A stretch of DNA of 64,000 nt, taken from assembly GCA_035934235.1 (NCBI GenBank), contig DASYYB010000006.1:1-64000 (forward strand), in the 5' to 3' direction. Each line of letters starts with the position of its first letter. Position 1 is the stretch's first letter. Shown here piece after piece: positions 55,817 through 63,833 of this stretch. The position numbers were made by a program, and so were the translations under genes. This stretch comes from REEB95 sp035934235 (GTDB lineage Bacteria; Pseudomonadota; Alphaproteobacteria; ATCC43930; CGMCC-115725). The notes below the pieces were generated by a model. It saw only the letters and a list, made by a program, of their open reading frames with translations. It did no database searches and had not been told where the DNA came from.

Positions 55817-56113
55817 ATGCCGCACGCGCGCATTTATCGCCCGAGCAAGCCGGCTACCCAATCGGGCCGTGCGCCGACCAAGGAATGGCTGCTGACCTAT
55901 GAGGAGGCGACGCCGCGCGTGCCCGATCCGTTGATGGGTTGGGCGAGCGCCGCCGATACGCTCAACGAAGTGAGGCTGCGCTTTGGCACGCTCGACGAAG
56001 CGGTCGCTTTTGCCAAAAAGAACGCGATGGACTATTCGGTGATCGAGCCGCATGAACCGAAGTTCAGACCCAAGAGCTACGCCGACAATTTCCGCTGGCA
56101 GCGTCCGAGCTGA
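55817..56113 (+). CDS. NDUFS4-like ETC complex I subunit
   Basis: A 98-residue protein matching the conserved region of NDUFS4 (PF04800): ARIYRPSKPATQSGRAPTKE, WLLTYEE, PDPLMGW and AVAFAKKNAMDYSVIEP. It is an accessory subunit of respiratory complex I in alphaproteobacteria and mitochondria. It lies between two tRNA genes. Confidence 0.9.
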   Translation: MPHARIYRPSKPATQSGRAPTKEWLLTYEEATPRVPDPLMGWASAADTLNEVRLRFGTLDEAVAFAKKNAMDYSVIEPHEPKFRPKSYADNFRWQRPS

Positions 56114-56131
56114 CGGCGGCGTTCGTTTTGC

Positions 56132-56208
56132 GCGCCCATAGCTCAGAGGATTAGAGCAGCCGCCTTCTAAGCGGCAGGTCGCTGGTTCGAGTCCAGCTGG
56201 GCGCGCCA
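56132..56208 (+). tRNA. tRNA-Arg (TCT)
   Basis: A 77-nt tRNA: acceptor GCGCCCA with TGGGCGC, anticodon stem GCCGC/GCGGC with loop CTTCTAA (anticodon TCT), T-arm GGTTCGAGTCC and encoded CCA. Its 3' 15 nt (56194-56208) recur at 58178, which marks it as a likely integration site. Confidence 0.97.
56194..56208 (+). repeat. Left direct repeat (attL-like) in tRNA-Arg 3' end
   Basis: CAGCTGGGCGCGCCA, the T-arm edge, acceptor and CCA of tRNA-Arg. Exact match with 58178-58192. Confidence 0.6.
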
Positions 56209-56301
56209 TTCCCGTACAAAACTGGGCACCAATGCATCGGCGTCCGGGAGAAATGCCCCCGCTAAACTAGCATTCCAACCGGACCACCTCGTGGGGGCTG
56301 G

Positions 56302-57141
56302 TCATGGGATGCAGTACGTTTCGACAATACGTCCTTCGTTGCTGAGCATATTCGCCGACCGCTCGAGCGATATAGGTGATGCGACGGCGTCGCGCGCAGG
56401 CGTCTCAGCAGACTGTGCTTGTTCCAAGCCGAGTTGGCGGACGATTTCACCCAAGATTTGAGGTGTGACCGTAAAGTCGCGGCCGCGGCGTACCGATGTC
56501 GCGACGATGATGCCGACGACGTTCCCGTCCTTATCGAGCACGGGTCCTCCACTGATGCCCTGGAGCGATTCCAGAGCATCGGGATAGCGTTGGACCTCCA
56601 CCCAAGCCAAAACCGGCGTGGTGCCCGCGAGGGCGCCGGCGAATTTCATATGAGCGAGTCCCAATAGGGTAGCCTGTGCCGCGCCCAGCTTCCCGTTTGG
56701 AAAACCGAAGGCGAAGGCGCTTTGGTCCTCGACGACGGCGGCCTTCGCGATCGGCAGCGGCGAAGAGGATTTTGTCGGCGCCTCCAGGACGGCGAGATCC
56801 ACGCCGCGGCCCAGGAGCTTGATCCGTGCCGGAACGTTCTTTCCGTCCATGATCAGGATGACCTGTCCGCAACCCTTGTTTGCGACGTGCTGGGCAGTGA
56901 GCCAAAGCCCGTTTCCGATCGGAAATGACGTGCCTCGGTCCGTCATTCCTGCGGGGATCTTGTCAACATCGATGGAGAAAACCGGCACATCCTCGTTCGC
57001 CGATGCGCTTTCGGGTGGGGTCAAGGTGACAACGCGCGCTTTCCCCGTTTCGACATGGGTCGGCGCGGTATAGCGCGCGATCGCGAAACTCAGAGCGGCA
57101 ACGATGAAACAGATGAAGATGCTACGATAAAGATGAAGCAT
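56302..57141 (-). CDS. Membrane-anchored trypsin-like serine protease
   Basis: A 279-residue protein from the ATG at 57141. An N-terminal membrane anchor (IFICFIVAALSFAIARY) is followed by a trypsin-like domain with His85 (LTAQHV), Asp115 (GVDLAVLE) and Ser197 (GISGGPV), all in order. No PDZ domain, unlike DegP. The active domain faces the periplasm. It lies 19 bp after the DUF350 gene on the same strand and inside the islet. Confidence 0.75.
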   Translation of the reverse strand: MLHLYRSIFICFIVAALSFAIARYTAPTHVETGKARVVTLTPPESASANEDVPVFSIDVDKIPAGMTDRGTSFPIGNGLWLTAQHVANKGCGQVILIMDGKNVPARIKLLGRGVDLAVLEAPTKSSSPLPIAKAAVVEDQSAFAFGFPNGKLGAAQATLLGLAHMKFAGALAGTTPVLAWVEVQRYPDALESLQGISGGPVLDKDGNVVGIIVATSVRRGRDFTVTPQILGEIVRQLGLEQAQSAETPARDAVASPISLERSANMLSNEGRIVETYCIP

Positions 57142-57160
57142 TGCGCACGAGACTGCCCGA

Positions 57161-57574
57161 TCACCCAGACAGCGCCGCAGCATTCAAGAGCGCCGCGGCA
57201 AGCTGAGCGGTGACGAGAACCAGCGCGGGACCGATCTCGCCCCGGCCAATCGCTGCGCGAAGGTTGGGGATCGAGAGCCTGGCTGCGATGACGGCGACGA
57301 ATTGGACGATGATGGCAACAACGCCCCACAGCACGATGTCGGGGACGCTGACGCTTTGCGCCATCATAACGGCAAGCGGAATCGCGAGCGCGAGCGTTTG
57401 GCCCGAGAGCACGATCGCCGCTGCGACGTTCCCCTGCCGAATGTGTTCGAGTTCGTGATAACAAGCCGACACAATGTAGAGTGCCACTCCGCCGATGAGG
57501 AGAACAGCCGTTACGGCCAAGTGCACGAGCAAAATCGGCAACCCGGCGACAACGCTTGCCCAGGCTGCATTCAT
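57161..57574 (-). CDS. DUF350 membrane protein
   Basis: A 137-residue protein with four membrane helices and the DUF350 signature YHELEHIRQGNVAAAIVLSG. DUF350 proteins come as pairs of two-helix repeats and have unknown roles. It is in the islet between the GPYD peptide gene and the protease gene, so the three may act together. Confidence 0.75.
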   Translation of the reverse strand: MNAAWASVVAGLPILLVHLAVTAVLLIGGVALYIVSACYHELEHIRQGNVAAAIVLSGQTLALAIPLAVMMAQSVSVPDIVLWGVVAIIVQFVAVIAARLSIPNLRAAIGRGEIGPALVLVTAQLAAALLNAAALSG

Positions 57575-57614
57575 GATCTCATCCCCGAACGACCGCCTAC
57601 GATATGGATAAAGT

Positions 57615-57640
57615 GGGGCGGCCTGCCGGCCGCCCCTTTT
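57615..57640. terminator. Hairpin between the GPYD peptide and DUF350 genes
   Basis: Perfect 9-bp stem GGGGCGGCC (57615-57623) with GGCCGCCCC (57628-57636), then TTTT on the plus strand. On the minus strand, the direction of the genes, it lacks a T run, so it may attenuate rather than fully stop transcription. Confidence 0.55.
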
Positions 57641-57652
57641 GTCGCGCGAAGC

Positions 57653-57928
57653 TCAGTTTGAGTTCCCTGAACTCGGTTTGCTTTGTGGATCCGTTTGTGG
57701 ATTCGTCGTCGTCGTCTGGCCGGATCCAACGGTAGGGTTGGGCTTATCGTAAGGACCCGCCCCTTGGGGCTGCATGTTCGGATCAATCTTTGGGGTATTC
57801 ATGCAGTTTTGGCCGGTCTGTTGGTTGCAGTTCTGCTGTTGAGCCTGGGCCGGATAGCCTGAGGCCGCTGTCAAGCCGATGACCGTAAGGCAGGTCATCA
57901 CCTTGAGGACATCAAGATGGATCGACAT
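57653..57928 (-). CDS. Small exported peptide with GPYD motif, copy 3 (islet)
   Basis: A 91-residue protein. Signal peptide (VMTCLTVIGLTAASGYPAQA) with cleavage near residue 29, then a Gln/Asn-rich segment with two Cys (NCNQQTGQNC), and GAGPYDKPNPTVGSG, followed by a Thr/Pro/Ser-rich tail. The block GAGPYDxPxPxxG matches the peptide at 54652. GGAGGCG precedes the ATG at 57928. First gene of the islet unit. Confidence 0.6.
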   Translation of the reverse strand: MSIHLDVLKVMTCLTVIGLTAASGYPAQAQQQNCNQQTGQNCMNTPKIDPNMQPQGAGPYDKPNPTVGSGQTTTTNPQTDPQSKPSSGNSN

Positions 57929-58256
57929 GATTTTTCGCCTCCGTCGCTCGTGGATGGGTTTGTCTTGTCGCGGTGACCGCCGCGTTTTGTGAAAGTATAG
58001 TCACGCTGTCTGCACTAATTTCACAATCCGGTGCTGTCCGGTTTTGACCGTAATAAATATAGGACAGCCGCCCGATAAAATTAGAGCGTCCCCATCGCGG
58101 TCACACATTTGCCACGGCGCTATCGAGCGTGGAGTTCGGTGCCTTGAAGCTTTGAAAAGCTGATGCCCATCTTTGCTCAGCTGGGCGCGCCAATTTCCGT
58201 CGGCGCGGCGGCCGTGGCTCGGACGAGTTCGCCGCTTCGCGCCCATTTCCTGACCG
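57929..58256. other. Intergenic region at the islet's right end
   Basis: 328 bp with the attR-like repeat and AT-rich stretches. An inverted repeat GCTGTCC (58033-58039) / GGACAGC (58062-58068) with a 22-nt AT-rich spacer is visible. A minus-strand frame of 110 codons (58001-58333) crosses attR but has no coding character. Confidence 0.4.
58178..58192 (+). repeat. Right direct repeat (attR-like)
   Basis: CAGCTGGGCGCGCCA, an orphan copy of the tRNA-Arg 3' end, 64 bp before the stop of the methyltransferase at 58257. No tRNA body is attached. Confidence 0.6.
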
Positions 58257-58982
58257 TCATGGCTTTTGTGCCACCAGGATGTAGCCCATTGGCATCGTTT
58301 CGCATGTGCTCGCCGAAAGTCTTTTGACCGCACGCAGCAACAGCAGCGCGCGCGTCATCTCATAGGCGATGCGCGCGAGGCGCCGGCGCCCGGACAACGC
58401 CTTGGTTGCAATGTCGGAAATAACTTCGGGCGCGCCCGCGAACGGCGCCAGCGACACAACAGCGAGGCCCGCGTCCTTGACAAATTTTTCGAGCGCGAAC
58501 CGCGTATAGCGGTGAAAATCGTGCGGGGCCTCGTGCACCCAGTACAAGAACGGCACGCCGACGATCAGCTTGCCGCCAGATCTCAGCGCGCGAGCTGCGC
58601 TCGAAAATAGTGCTTCCGGAGTGTGCAGGTGCTCGATCACGTCGGTAGCGACGATGGTGTCGTAACTATCCGTTTCGAGCGCTAGCGGCGCGTTGAGGTC
58701 GGCGAATGTATCGACGTGTTGTGCGCCGTGCAGGCTGCTCGGCCAATCGACGCAGACGATCGCGGATGCCTTGTCGCGATACATCCCGTATAGCGGCGCC
58801 TTGCCGCAACCGAGATCGGCGAGCCGTCCCCTCGCATGCGTCGCGATGGCTTCGGCATAGGCCGCCGCAATAATATCGACCATCAGCCGCGAGGTGATAG
58901 GGACCTCGCGCCGGCTCGCGCGCCAGCGGCCGCGGGCATCGCGCTCGAATTTGCTTTGCACCCAGGCTTCGACGTTGCGCAT
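58257..58982 (-). CDS. Class I SAM-dependent methyltransferase
   Basis: A 241-residue Methyltransf_11-type protein from the ATG at 58982. The SAM site is LADLGCGKAPLYGMY; then AIVCVDW and the VIEHLHTPEALF segment. Substrate unknown. It is the first host gene to the right of the islet. Confidence 0.8.
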   Translation of the reverse strand: MRNVEAWVQSKFERDARGRWRASRREVPITSRLMVDIIAAAYAEAIATHARGRLADLGCGKAPLYGMYRDKASAIVCVDWPSSLHGAQHVDTFADLNAPLALETDSYDTIVATDVIEHLHTPEALFSSAARALRSGGKLIVGVPFLYWVHEAPHDFHRYTRFALEKFVKDAGLAVVSLAPFAGAPEVISDIATKALSGRRRLARIAYEMTRALLLLRAVKRLSASTCETMPMGYILVAQKP

Positions 58983-59099
58983 GCAACCGATCGCCGCCGC
59001 GACATGCGGGTCTCGCCGGCACACCGGCGACGATCTAGAACGCGTTGTCAGATGCGAAGTTCCGTCGCCGTGCCTGGCCTTAGTGGCGTCCGTTGCTGA

Positions 59100-60347
59100 T
59101 CACGGCAACGGTGCCGACGGCGCGGCTTCGAAGCGCGTCGGCCTGGTTGGCGGCCGCAGGCGATAGGCCCGCGTCAGCAACCACGCTTGCGTCAGCACCG
59201 CCGGCAATGCCAGCAAGATGGTGGCTTGCGGCGACATCCCGACGGCGCAGAGCAGCGCGGCTGCCAGGCTGGCGCCAACGCCGCCAGCGTCCCAGCCGCC
59301 TTCCGCGGCGAACTGGAAACGGAACGGGCAGGGCGATGCTTTCGATGCGTTATAGAGCGCGGTCATCAGTACCGGCACGTACATGCCGCCGAGCACCGTG
59401 GTGACAAGCGCGACGGCGATCACCACAGTCGGCGACGACGCACAGAAGGTGCGCAACAGCACGCCGGTGCTCAGCATCGCGGCGTTGAAGGCGATGACGC
59501 GGCGCGCATGGCCCAGATCGATGAAGCGGCCGAGTATGACGCTGCCGAGCGCGCCGGCCAGCGCCGCCAACGCCAGCACGCCGCCGAACTGGTCGAAACG
59601 CGATTGCAGCGCCCGGAACACGGTGATGTCCCACGCCAGCGAGGCGCCGGAGATCATCCAGCCGTCGGCGGCGAACAGGCGGATGCCACTCCACGCCGCC
59701 GCATAGGCGCCGCGCGGCGATCGGCGCGTGAGCGGCGGTTGGCGCACGGCGAACAACGGAACGGCGGCGAGCACCTGCACGATCGAAGCGGTGCCGAAAG
59801 CAACCCACGGTCCGAACCGCGTGAGCATAATGCCGCCGGCAACGGGACCAAGCACCGCGGCGACGCCCATTAGCACTTGGCGCACGCCGACCTGGCTGCC
59901 GCGATATTCACGGTCGCCGAGCGCGGCGAAGAAGGTGTGGTAGGACGGCCAATAGAACACGCCGGCGAGCGCGCCGACGACGCAGAACAACACGAGCGTT
60001 GCGTCGACGCCGTGCACCAATCCGACGGCCGGATATTGCAACGCCGTGAGCAGCGTGCCGATTACCAGCGTGAACCGCAGGCCGACATACGGCGCGACGA
60101 ACAGCACCAACGGCCGCAAGACAAAGCGCATGGCCAGCACGCCGGCGGCGGCAAGGAACAGGATCGATGGCGCGAGCCCGGCGCGGAGCAGGTAGACGCC
60201 GAAGAAGACGCCCGACATGCACCACGCGAGTTGCTGAAGCGCGGTGTGGACAGCGAGGCGATTGATGGCGCGGTTGGCGAAGAACATCCGTGGTCCGAGC
60301 GTATAACACAGCCGCGCGATGATCGCGTGCCAGTCGTCGGTCGTCAT
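59100..60347 (-). CDS. MFS transporter
   Basis: A 415-residue major-facilitator protein with 12 helices, split by a basic cytoplasmic loop after helix 6 (RQPPLTRRSPRGA). The motif between helices 2 and 3 is weak (RPLVLFVAPYVGLR). The substrate cannot be read. It is divergent from the glycosyltransferase gene, 56 bp apart. Confidence 0.8.
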   Translation of the reverse strand: MTTDDWHAIIARLCYTLGPRMFFANRAINRLAVHTALQQLAWCMSGVFFGVYLLRAGLAPSILFLAAAGVLAMRFVLRPLVLFVAPYVGLRFTLVIGTLLTALQYPAVGLVHGVDATLVLFCVVGALAGVFYWPSYHTFFAALGDREYRGSQVGVRQVLMGVAAVLGPVAGGIMLTRFGPWVAFGTASIVQVLAAVPLFAVRQPPLTRRSPRGAYAAAWSGIRLFAADGWMISGASLAWDITVFRALQSRFDQFGGVLALAALAGALGSVILGRFIDLGHARRVIAFNAAMLSTGVLLRTFCASSPTVVIAVALVTTVLGGMYVPVLMTALYNASKASPCPFRFQFAAEGGWDAGGVGASLAAALLCAVGMSPQATILLALPAVLTQAWLLTRAYRLRPPTRPTRFEAAPSAPLP

Positions 60348-60403
60348 CGTCCTGAATCAAAAACGCCATCATTCCGCAACGGGCCTGCGCCACAGTCGCG
60401 CCC

Positions 60404-61675
60404 GTGCTTGATTCACAGCTTTTCGGCGCACCGGCTCCCGATCAGGACGAATCATCCGGCGTGCTGCCAATCGCCAATCTGGCGGCGGCGGATTCGGCGC
60501 GCGACGGCAAGCGTATCCTGGTGCTCTACACCGACAGCGGCTACGGCCACGTCGCCACGGCGCGGGTACTGCGCGATTATCTGAGCGCCGAGCGGCCGTG
60601 GCGAATCGAAATCGTCGACGTCTATCGCGAAATCCTTACCGGACTCGACCCGTTCCGCGCGCTTACCGGCATGTCGGGCCCGGACATCTATAACGAGTAC
60701 GCGCTGCGCCGCGGCCATACGCGCGTGCTGTGGCCGGTGATCGCGGCGGGTTCGTCGGTCGCCATCCGGCTTGGCTCGCCGTTCGTCGTGCGGCAGCTTT
60801 CGGCTTACCTGCGCGCGCAGCGGCCCGACATGGTCATTTCAGTGATGCCGCTGATCAACGCGGCGGTCGCTGCCAGCTTGCGTCAGCTCGGTGGCACGAT
60901 TCCGTTCGTCACCGTCGTCACCGATTTCTGCGAGCCGATGCATGCCGCGTGGATCCAGAGCGCGGACCAATACGTCGTTTGCGGCACGGAAAAATGCCGC
61001 GAACAGGCGCGCCGCTTCGGTCTGCCGCCCGAGCAAATCATTGCCGTCAACGGGCTGGTGCTGTCGCCGAAATTTCATGCCGCGGCGCAGACCCGGACGC
61101 CGGCGAGCGCGGCCGCGGCACGCGCGGTGCTGGGCCTGGCGCCCGACCGGCTCACCGGCTTGATGATGTTCGGCGGCCGCGGCGCCGACCGCATGTTCGA
61201 TTTCGCCGCGGCGATCGAAGCGAACGATCTGCCGGTGCAGATGATCTACGTCTGCGGCACCAATCACGAAATCGCCGACGACATCGCGACGCTGCCGACG
61301 CGGCGGCCGCGCCACGTCATCGGCTTTTCTGATGCCATCGAGCGCTACATGGCGGCGAGCGATTTCTTTATCGGCAAACCGGGACCCGGCGCGATCTCGG
61401 AGGCGATGGTGATGGGCTTGCCGATGATCCTCGAAGTCGGCGCGCGCTTGCTAGCACAAGAGCGCTACAACGCCACCTGGGCGCAGGCGATCGGCGCGGC
61501 GCTGTCGTTCCGTAACACCGAAAGCCTGTGCGCGGCGATCGCGGCGCTGAGCGGCCCCGAACGGCTCGCGGCGATGCGGCGCGCGATCGCGCAACAGCCG
61601 AACAGCGCGATTTTCGATCTGCCGGCGTTGCTCGACGGGATTTTCAGCGGGTGCCGCGCGACGGCGAGCGCCTGA
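60404..61675 (+). CDS. MGDG-synthase-like glycosyltransferase (GT28 type)
   Basis: A 423-residue GT-B-fold protein. The N-terminal half has YTDSGYGHVATARVLRDYL, the signature of MGDG synthase and related glycolipid transferases, and the C-terminal half has the UDP-sugar site FIGKPGPGAISEAMVMGLP. It probably makes a glycolipid. It starts at a GTG at 60404 without a strong ribosome site, so the true start may lie a little downstream. The 3' end overlaps the TetR gene by 32 bp. Confidence 0.75.
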   Translation: MLDSQLFGAPAPDQDESSGVLPIANLAAADSARDGKRILVLYTDSGYGHVATARVLRDYLSAERPWRIEIVDVYREILTGLDPFRALTGMSGPDIYNEYALRRGHTRVLWPVIAAGSSVAIRLGSPFVVRQLSAYLRAQRPDMVISVMPLINAAVAASLRQLGGTIPFVTVVTDFCEPMHAAWIQSADQYVVCGTEKCREQARRFGLPPEQIIAVNGLVLSPKFHAAAQTRTPASAAAARAVLGLAPDRLTGLMMFGGRGADRMFDFAAAIEANDLPVQMIYVCGTNHEIADDIATLPTRRPRHVIGFSDAIERYMAASDFFIGKPGPGAISEAMVMGLPMILEVGARLLAQERYNATWAQAIGAALSFRNTESLCAAIAALSGPERLAAMRRAIAQQPNSAIFDLPALLDGIFSGCRATASA

Positions 61676-62297
61676 CGGCTGGCTTCGGAATCTGCGCGTC
61701 GATCACGGCGGCGGCGGCGTCGATCACCGCCCGTGCCGGGCCGCGATGGCCGAAGGTCAGCACGCTGGCATAGGCGCCTTCGAACAAGAGCGTCAACTGA
61801 TCGGCAAGCCGCGCCGGCGACCGTGCGCCGGCCGCCTTCGCCAACGCGCGAAAGCGCCGCCGCATCTCCCGCTTGTTGGCCTCCGCGACGTGGCGGGCCG
61901 GATGATCGGGCGCCGGAAATTCGCACGCGGCGTTGGTGAACGGACAGCCGCGCCAGCCGGCGCGCAGCGCGCGTTTGCGCAGCGATGTGGTCAGCGCCAG
62001 AAGCTGCCGCCGCGGGTTGCCGTGGTGGCGTGCGATGACGCGATCCCACCAGTCCCAATAAAGGCCCGAACGCCGCGCGAGATACGCCGCGACCAGCTCG
62101 TCCTTCGACGGGAAGCTGCGATAGAGGCTCATTTTGGCGACACCGGCGGCGGCGATCACCTCGTCGATGCCGACGGTGTGGATGCCGCGCCGATAGAAGA
62201 GGTCGTTCGCCGTGTTCAGCAGACGGTCGCGCGGCGAAACCGCGGCGCCCGTGCCGGGCGTCGGCAACAGGATTTTGTTTGCCTGGGTTGCGCGCAT
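61644..62297 (-). CDS. TetR/AcrR-family regulator
   Basis: A 217-residue TetR-type repressor with the N-terminal HTH (TVGIDEVIAAAGVAKMSLYRSF) and a C-terminal ligand domain with paired Cys and Trp-rich segments (RAGWRGCPFTNAACEF). It is divergent from the MFS gene at 62394, and two strong palindromes lie in the gap. It probably represses both itself and the transporter, and releases on binding a substrate. Confidence 0.85.
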   Translation of the reverse strand: MRATQANKILLPTPGTGAAVSPRDRLLNTANDLFYRRGIHTVGIDEVIAAAGVAKMSLYRSFPSKDELVAAYLARRSGLYWDWWDRVIARHHGNPRRQLLALTTSLRKRALRAGWRGCPFTNAACEFPAPDHPARHVAEANKREMRRRFRALAKAAGARSPARLADQLTLLFEGAYASVLTFGHRGPARAVIDAAAAVIDAQIPKPAVRRSPSRGTR

Positions 62298-62302
62298 CGC
62301 AA

Positions 62303-62358
62303 CTTGACCTGATACAGACCTGTCTGTACTCTGTCAAGGCAAGAGACAAGTCTGTCTC
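62303..62358. promoter_or_regulatory. TetR operators and overlapping divergent promoters
   Basis: Palindrome TACAGACCTGTCTGTA (62313-62328), and a second GAGACAAGTCTGTCTC (62343-62358) with related half-sites. On the minus strand TTGACA (62332-62337) and TATCAG (62309-62314) are 17 bp apart, so the first operator sits in the -35/-10 spacer of the tetR promoter. On the plus strand TTGACC (62304-62309) is a candidate -35 for the MFS gene. Confidence 0.75.
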
Positions 62359-62393
62359 AAATCACGAATCGGGCGCAGGGGATCACAGAGAGC

Positions 62394-63689
62394 ATGTCGA
62401 AGGCACTCGCGCGAATCGTCGGCGGGCGTTTCCATTACGGCTGGATCGTCGTCGGCGTGATCTTCGTCGCCTTGCTGGCGGCGGCCGGCGTGCGCGCGAC
62501 TCCCGGCGTTCTCATCGTGCCGTTGCAGGATGCGTTCGGCTGGAGCCGCGCGACGATCTCGCTGGCGGTCGCGATCAACCTGCTGCTCTACGGCTTGATG
62601 GGACCGTTCGCGGCGGCGCTGGTGCAGAGCGTCGGCGTGCGCCGCACGATCCTGGGTGGTCTCGTGCTGCTTGCCGCCAGCGTCGCGGCGAGCACCCTCA
62701 TGACCGCGTCGTGGCAGCTCATGCTCACCTGGGGGATTTTGGTCGGGCTTGGCTCCGGCACGATCGCGCTGGTGCTGGGAGCGGTTGTGGCGAACCGCTG
62801 GTTCGCGACGCACCGCGGCCTGGTGATGGGCATCTTTTCGGCCTCGAGCGCCACTGGCCAGCTCGTTTTTCTGCCGATGCTAGGCTGGGTCGTCGATCAC
62901 GGCGGCTGGCGCGCGGTTGCCTGGATCGTGGCGGCGGCAGCGGCGGCGATCGTGCCGCTGGTCTGGCTGCTGCTGCCGGAACAACCGCGTGACGTCGACG
63001 CGGCTCCTTACGGCGCGAAGGCCGATCAGCCGTCGGTCGCGCCGCCTGCGTCCAATCCGATCGGCGTCGCGTTCGGCGCGCTCGGCGTCGGCGCTCAGTC
63101 GCGCGACTTCTGGCTGCTGTTCGCCAGCTTCTTCGTCTGCGGCGCCAGCACCAACGGCCTGATCGGCACGCACCTGATTTCCTATTGTCTCGACCAAGGC
63201 ATTCCCGAGGTTCACGCCGCCAGCCTGCTGGCGCTGATGGGGATGTTTGATCTCGCCGGCACGACGCTGTCGGGCTGGCTCACCGACCGCTACGACAGCC
63301 GGGTGCTGTTGTTCTGGTATTACGGGCTGCGCGGCCTGTCGCTCCTCTACTTGCCGTTCTCGGGCTTCAACGCCGTGACGCTGTCGATCTTCGCGATGTT
63401 CTATGGCCTCGACTGGCTGGCGACGGTGCCGCCCACCGTGCGTCTCGCGAACGACGCATTCGGCAAGCAGATGGCGCCGGTGATCTTCGGCTGGGTGTTC
63501 GTTGGCCATCAGCTCGGTGCCGCCAGCATCGCGCTGGTCGCGGGTGCGATGCGCGCCACCTTGGGCAGCTACGGTCCACCGGTAATGGTGTCGGGCATGC
63601 TTTGCGTGGCGGCCGCGATTGCCGTGCTATGGATCGGCCGCGGCACGCGCGCGGCGCGCGGTCCGGAATCGGTCGCGCTCGGCGCCTGA
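62394..63689 (+). CDS. MFS transporter controlled by the TetR regulator
   Basis: A 431-residue MFS protein with 12 helices, of the type found in monocarboxylate/oxalate:formate-like antiporters (GVLIVPLQDAFGWSRATIS near the N-terminus, RNWF-like NRWFATHRGLVMG). Divergent from the TetR gene, so export or import in response to its ligand is likely. Substrate not readable. Confidence 0.82.
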   Translation: MSKALARIVGGRFHYGWIVVGVIFVALLAAAGVRATPGVLIVPLQDAFGWSRATISLAVAINLLLYGLMGPFAAALVQSVGVRRTILGGLVLLAASVAASTLMTASWQLMLTWGILVGLGSGTIALVLGAVVANRWFATHRGLVMGIFSASSATGQLVFLPMLGWVVDHGGWRAVAWIVAAAAAAIVPLVWLLLPEQPRDVDAAPYGAKADQPSVAPPASNPIGVAFGALGVGAQSRDFWLLFASFFVCGASTNGLIGTHLISYCLDQGIPEVHAASLLALMGMFDLAGTTLSGWLTDRYDSRVLLFWYYGLRGLSLLYLPFSGFNAVTLSIFAMFYGLDWLATVPPTVRLANDAFGKQMAPVIFGWVFVGHQLGAASIALVAGAMRATLGSYGPPVMVSGMLCVAAAIAVLWIGRGTRAARGPESVALGA

Positions 63690-63833
63690 GCGGCGCGCGC
63701 CCACACCTCGCGCACGAGACTCGTCTGACGCACAAGAATTGGTGGCGGTTTCATCGAACTGTCATGCGTGCGCAACAATCCGGCAGCTTTCGGCGCGTAG
63801 AGAGGCGGGGTTGCGAACCATTACCGAGGATTC

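Larger units (their letters stand above)
56209..58192. mobile_element. Putative tRNA-Arg islet bounded by a 15-bp direct repeat
   Basis: The tRNA-Arg 3' end CAGCTGGGCGCGCCA at 56194-56208 is repeated exactly at 58178-58192. The 1,984 bp between hold three minus-strand genes: a membrane-anchored trypsin-like protease, a DUF350 protein and a small exported peptide. The region also has more AT-rich patches than its neighbours. No integrase is inside, so it would be a cargo remnant or satellite. The gaps 56209-56301 and 57929-58177 show no gene that I can support. Confidence 0.5.

Noticed and set aside
58033..58068. Inverted repeat GCTGTCC/GGACAGC with an AT-rich spacer as a recombination or replication site
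   Set aside because: Only 7 bp per arm with a 22-nt spacer; no partner gene and no second copy seen, so it is noted but not called.
58001..58333. A 110-residue minus-strand gene at the right end of the islet
   Set aside because: It crosses the attR-like repeat and the 3' end of the methyltransferase gene, and has no ribosome site and no coding character.
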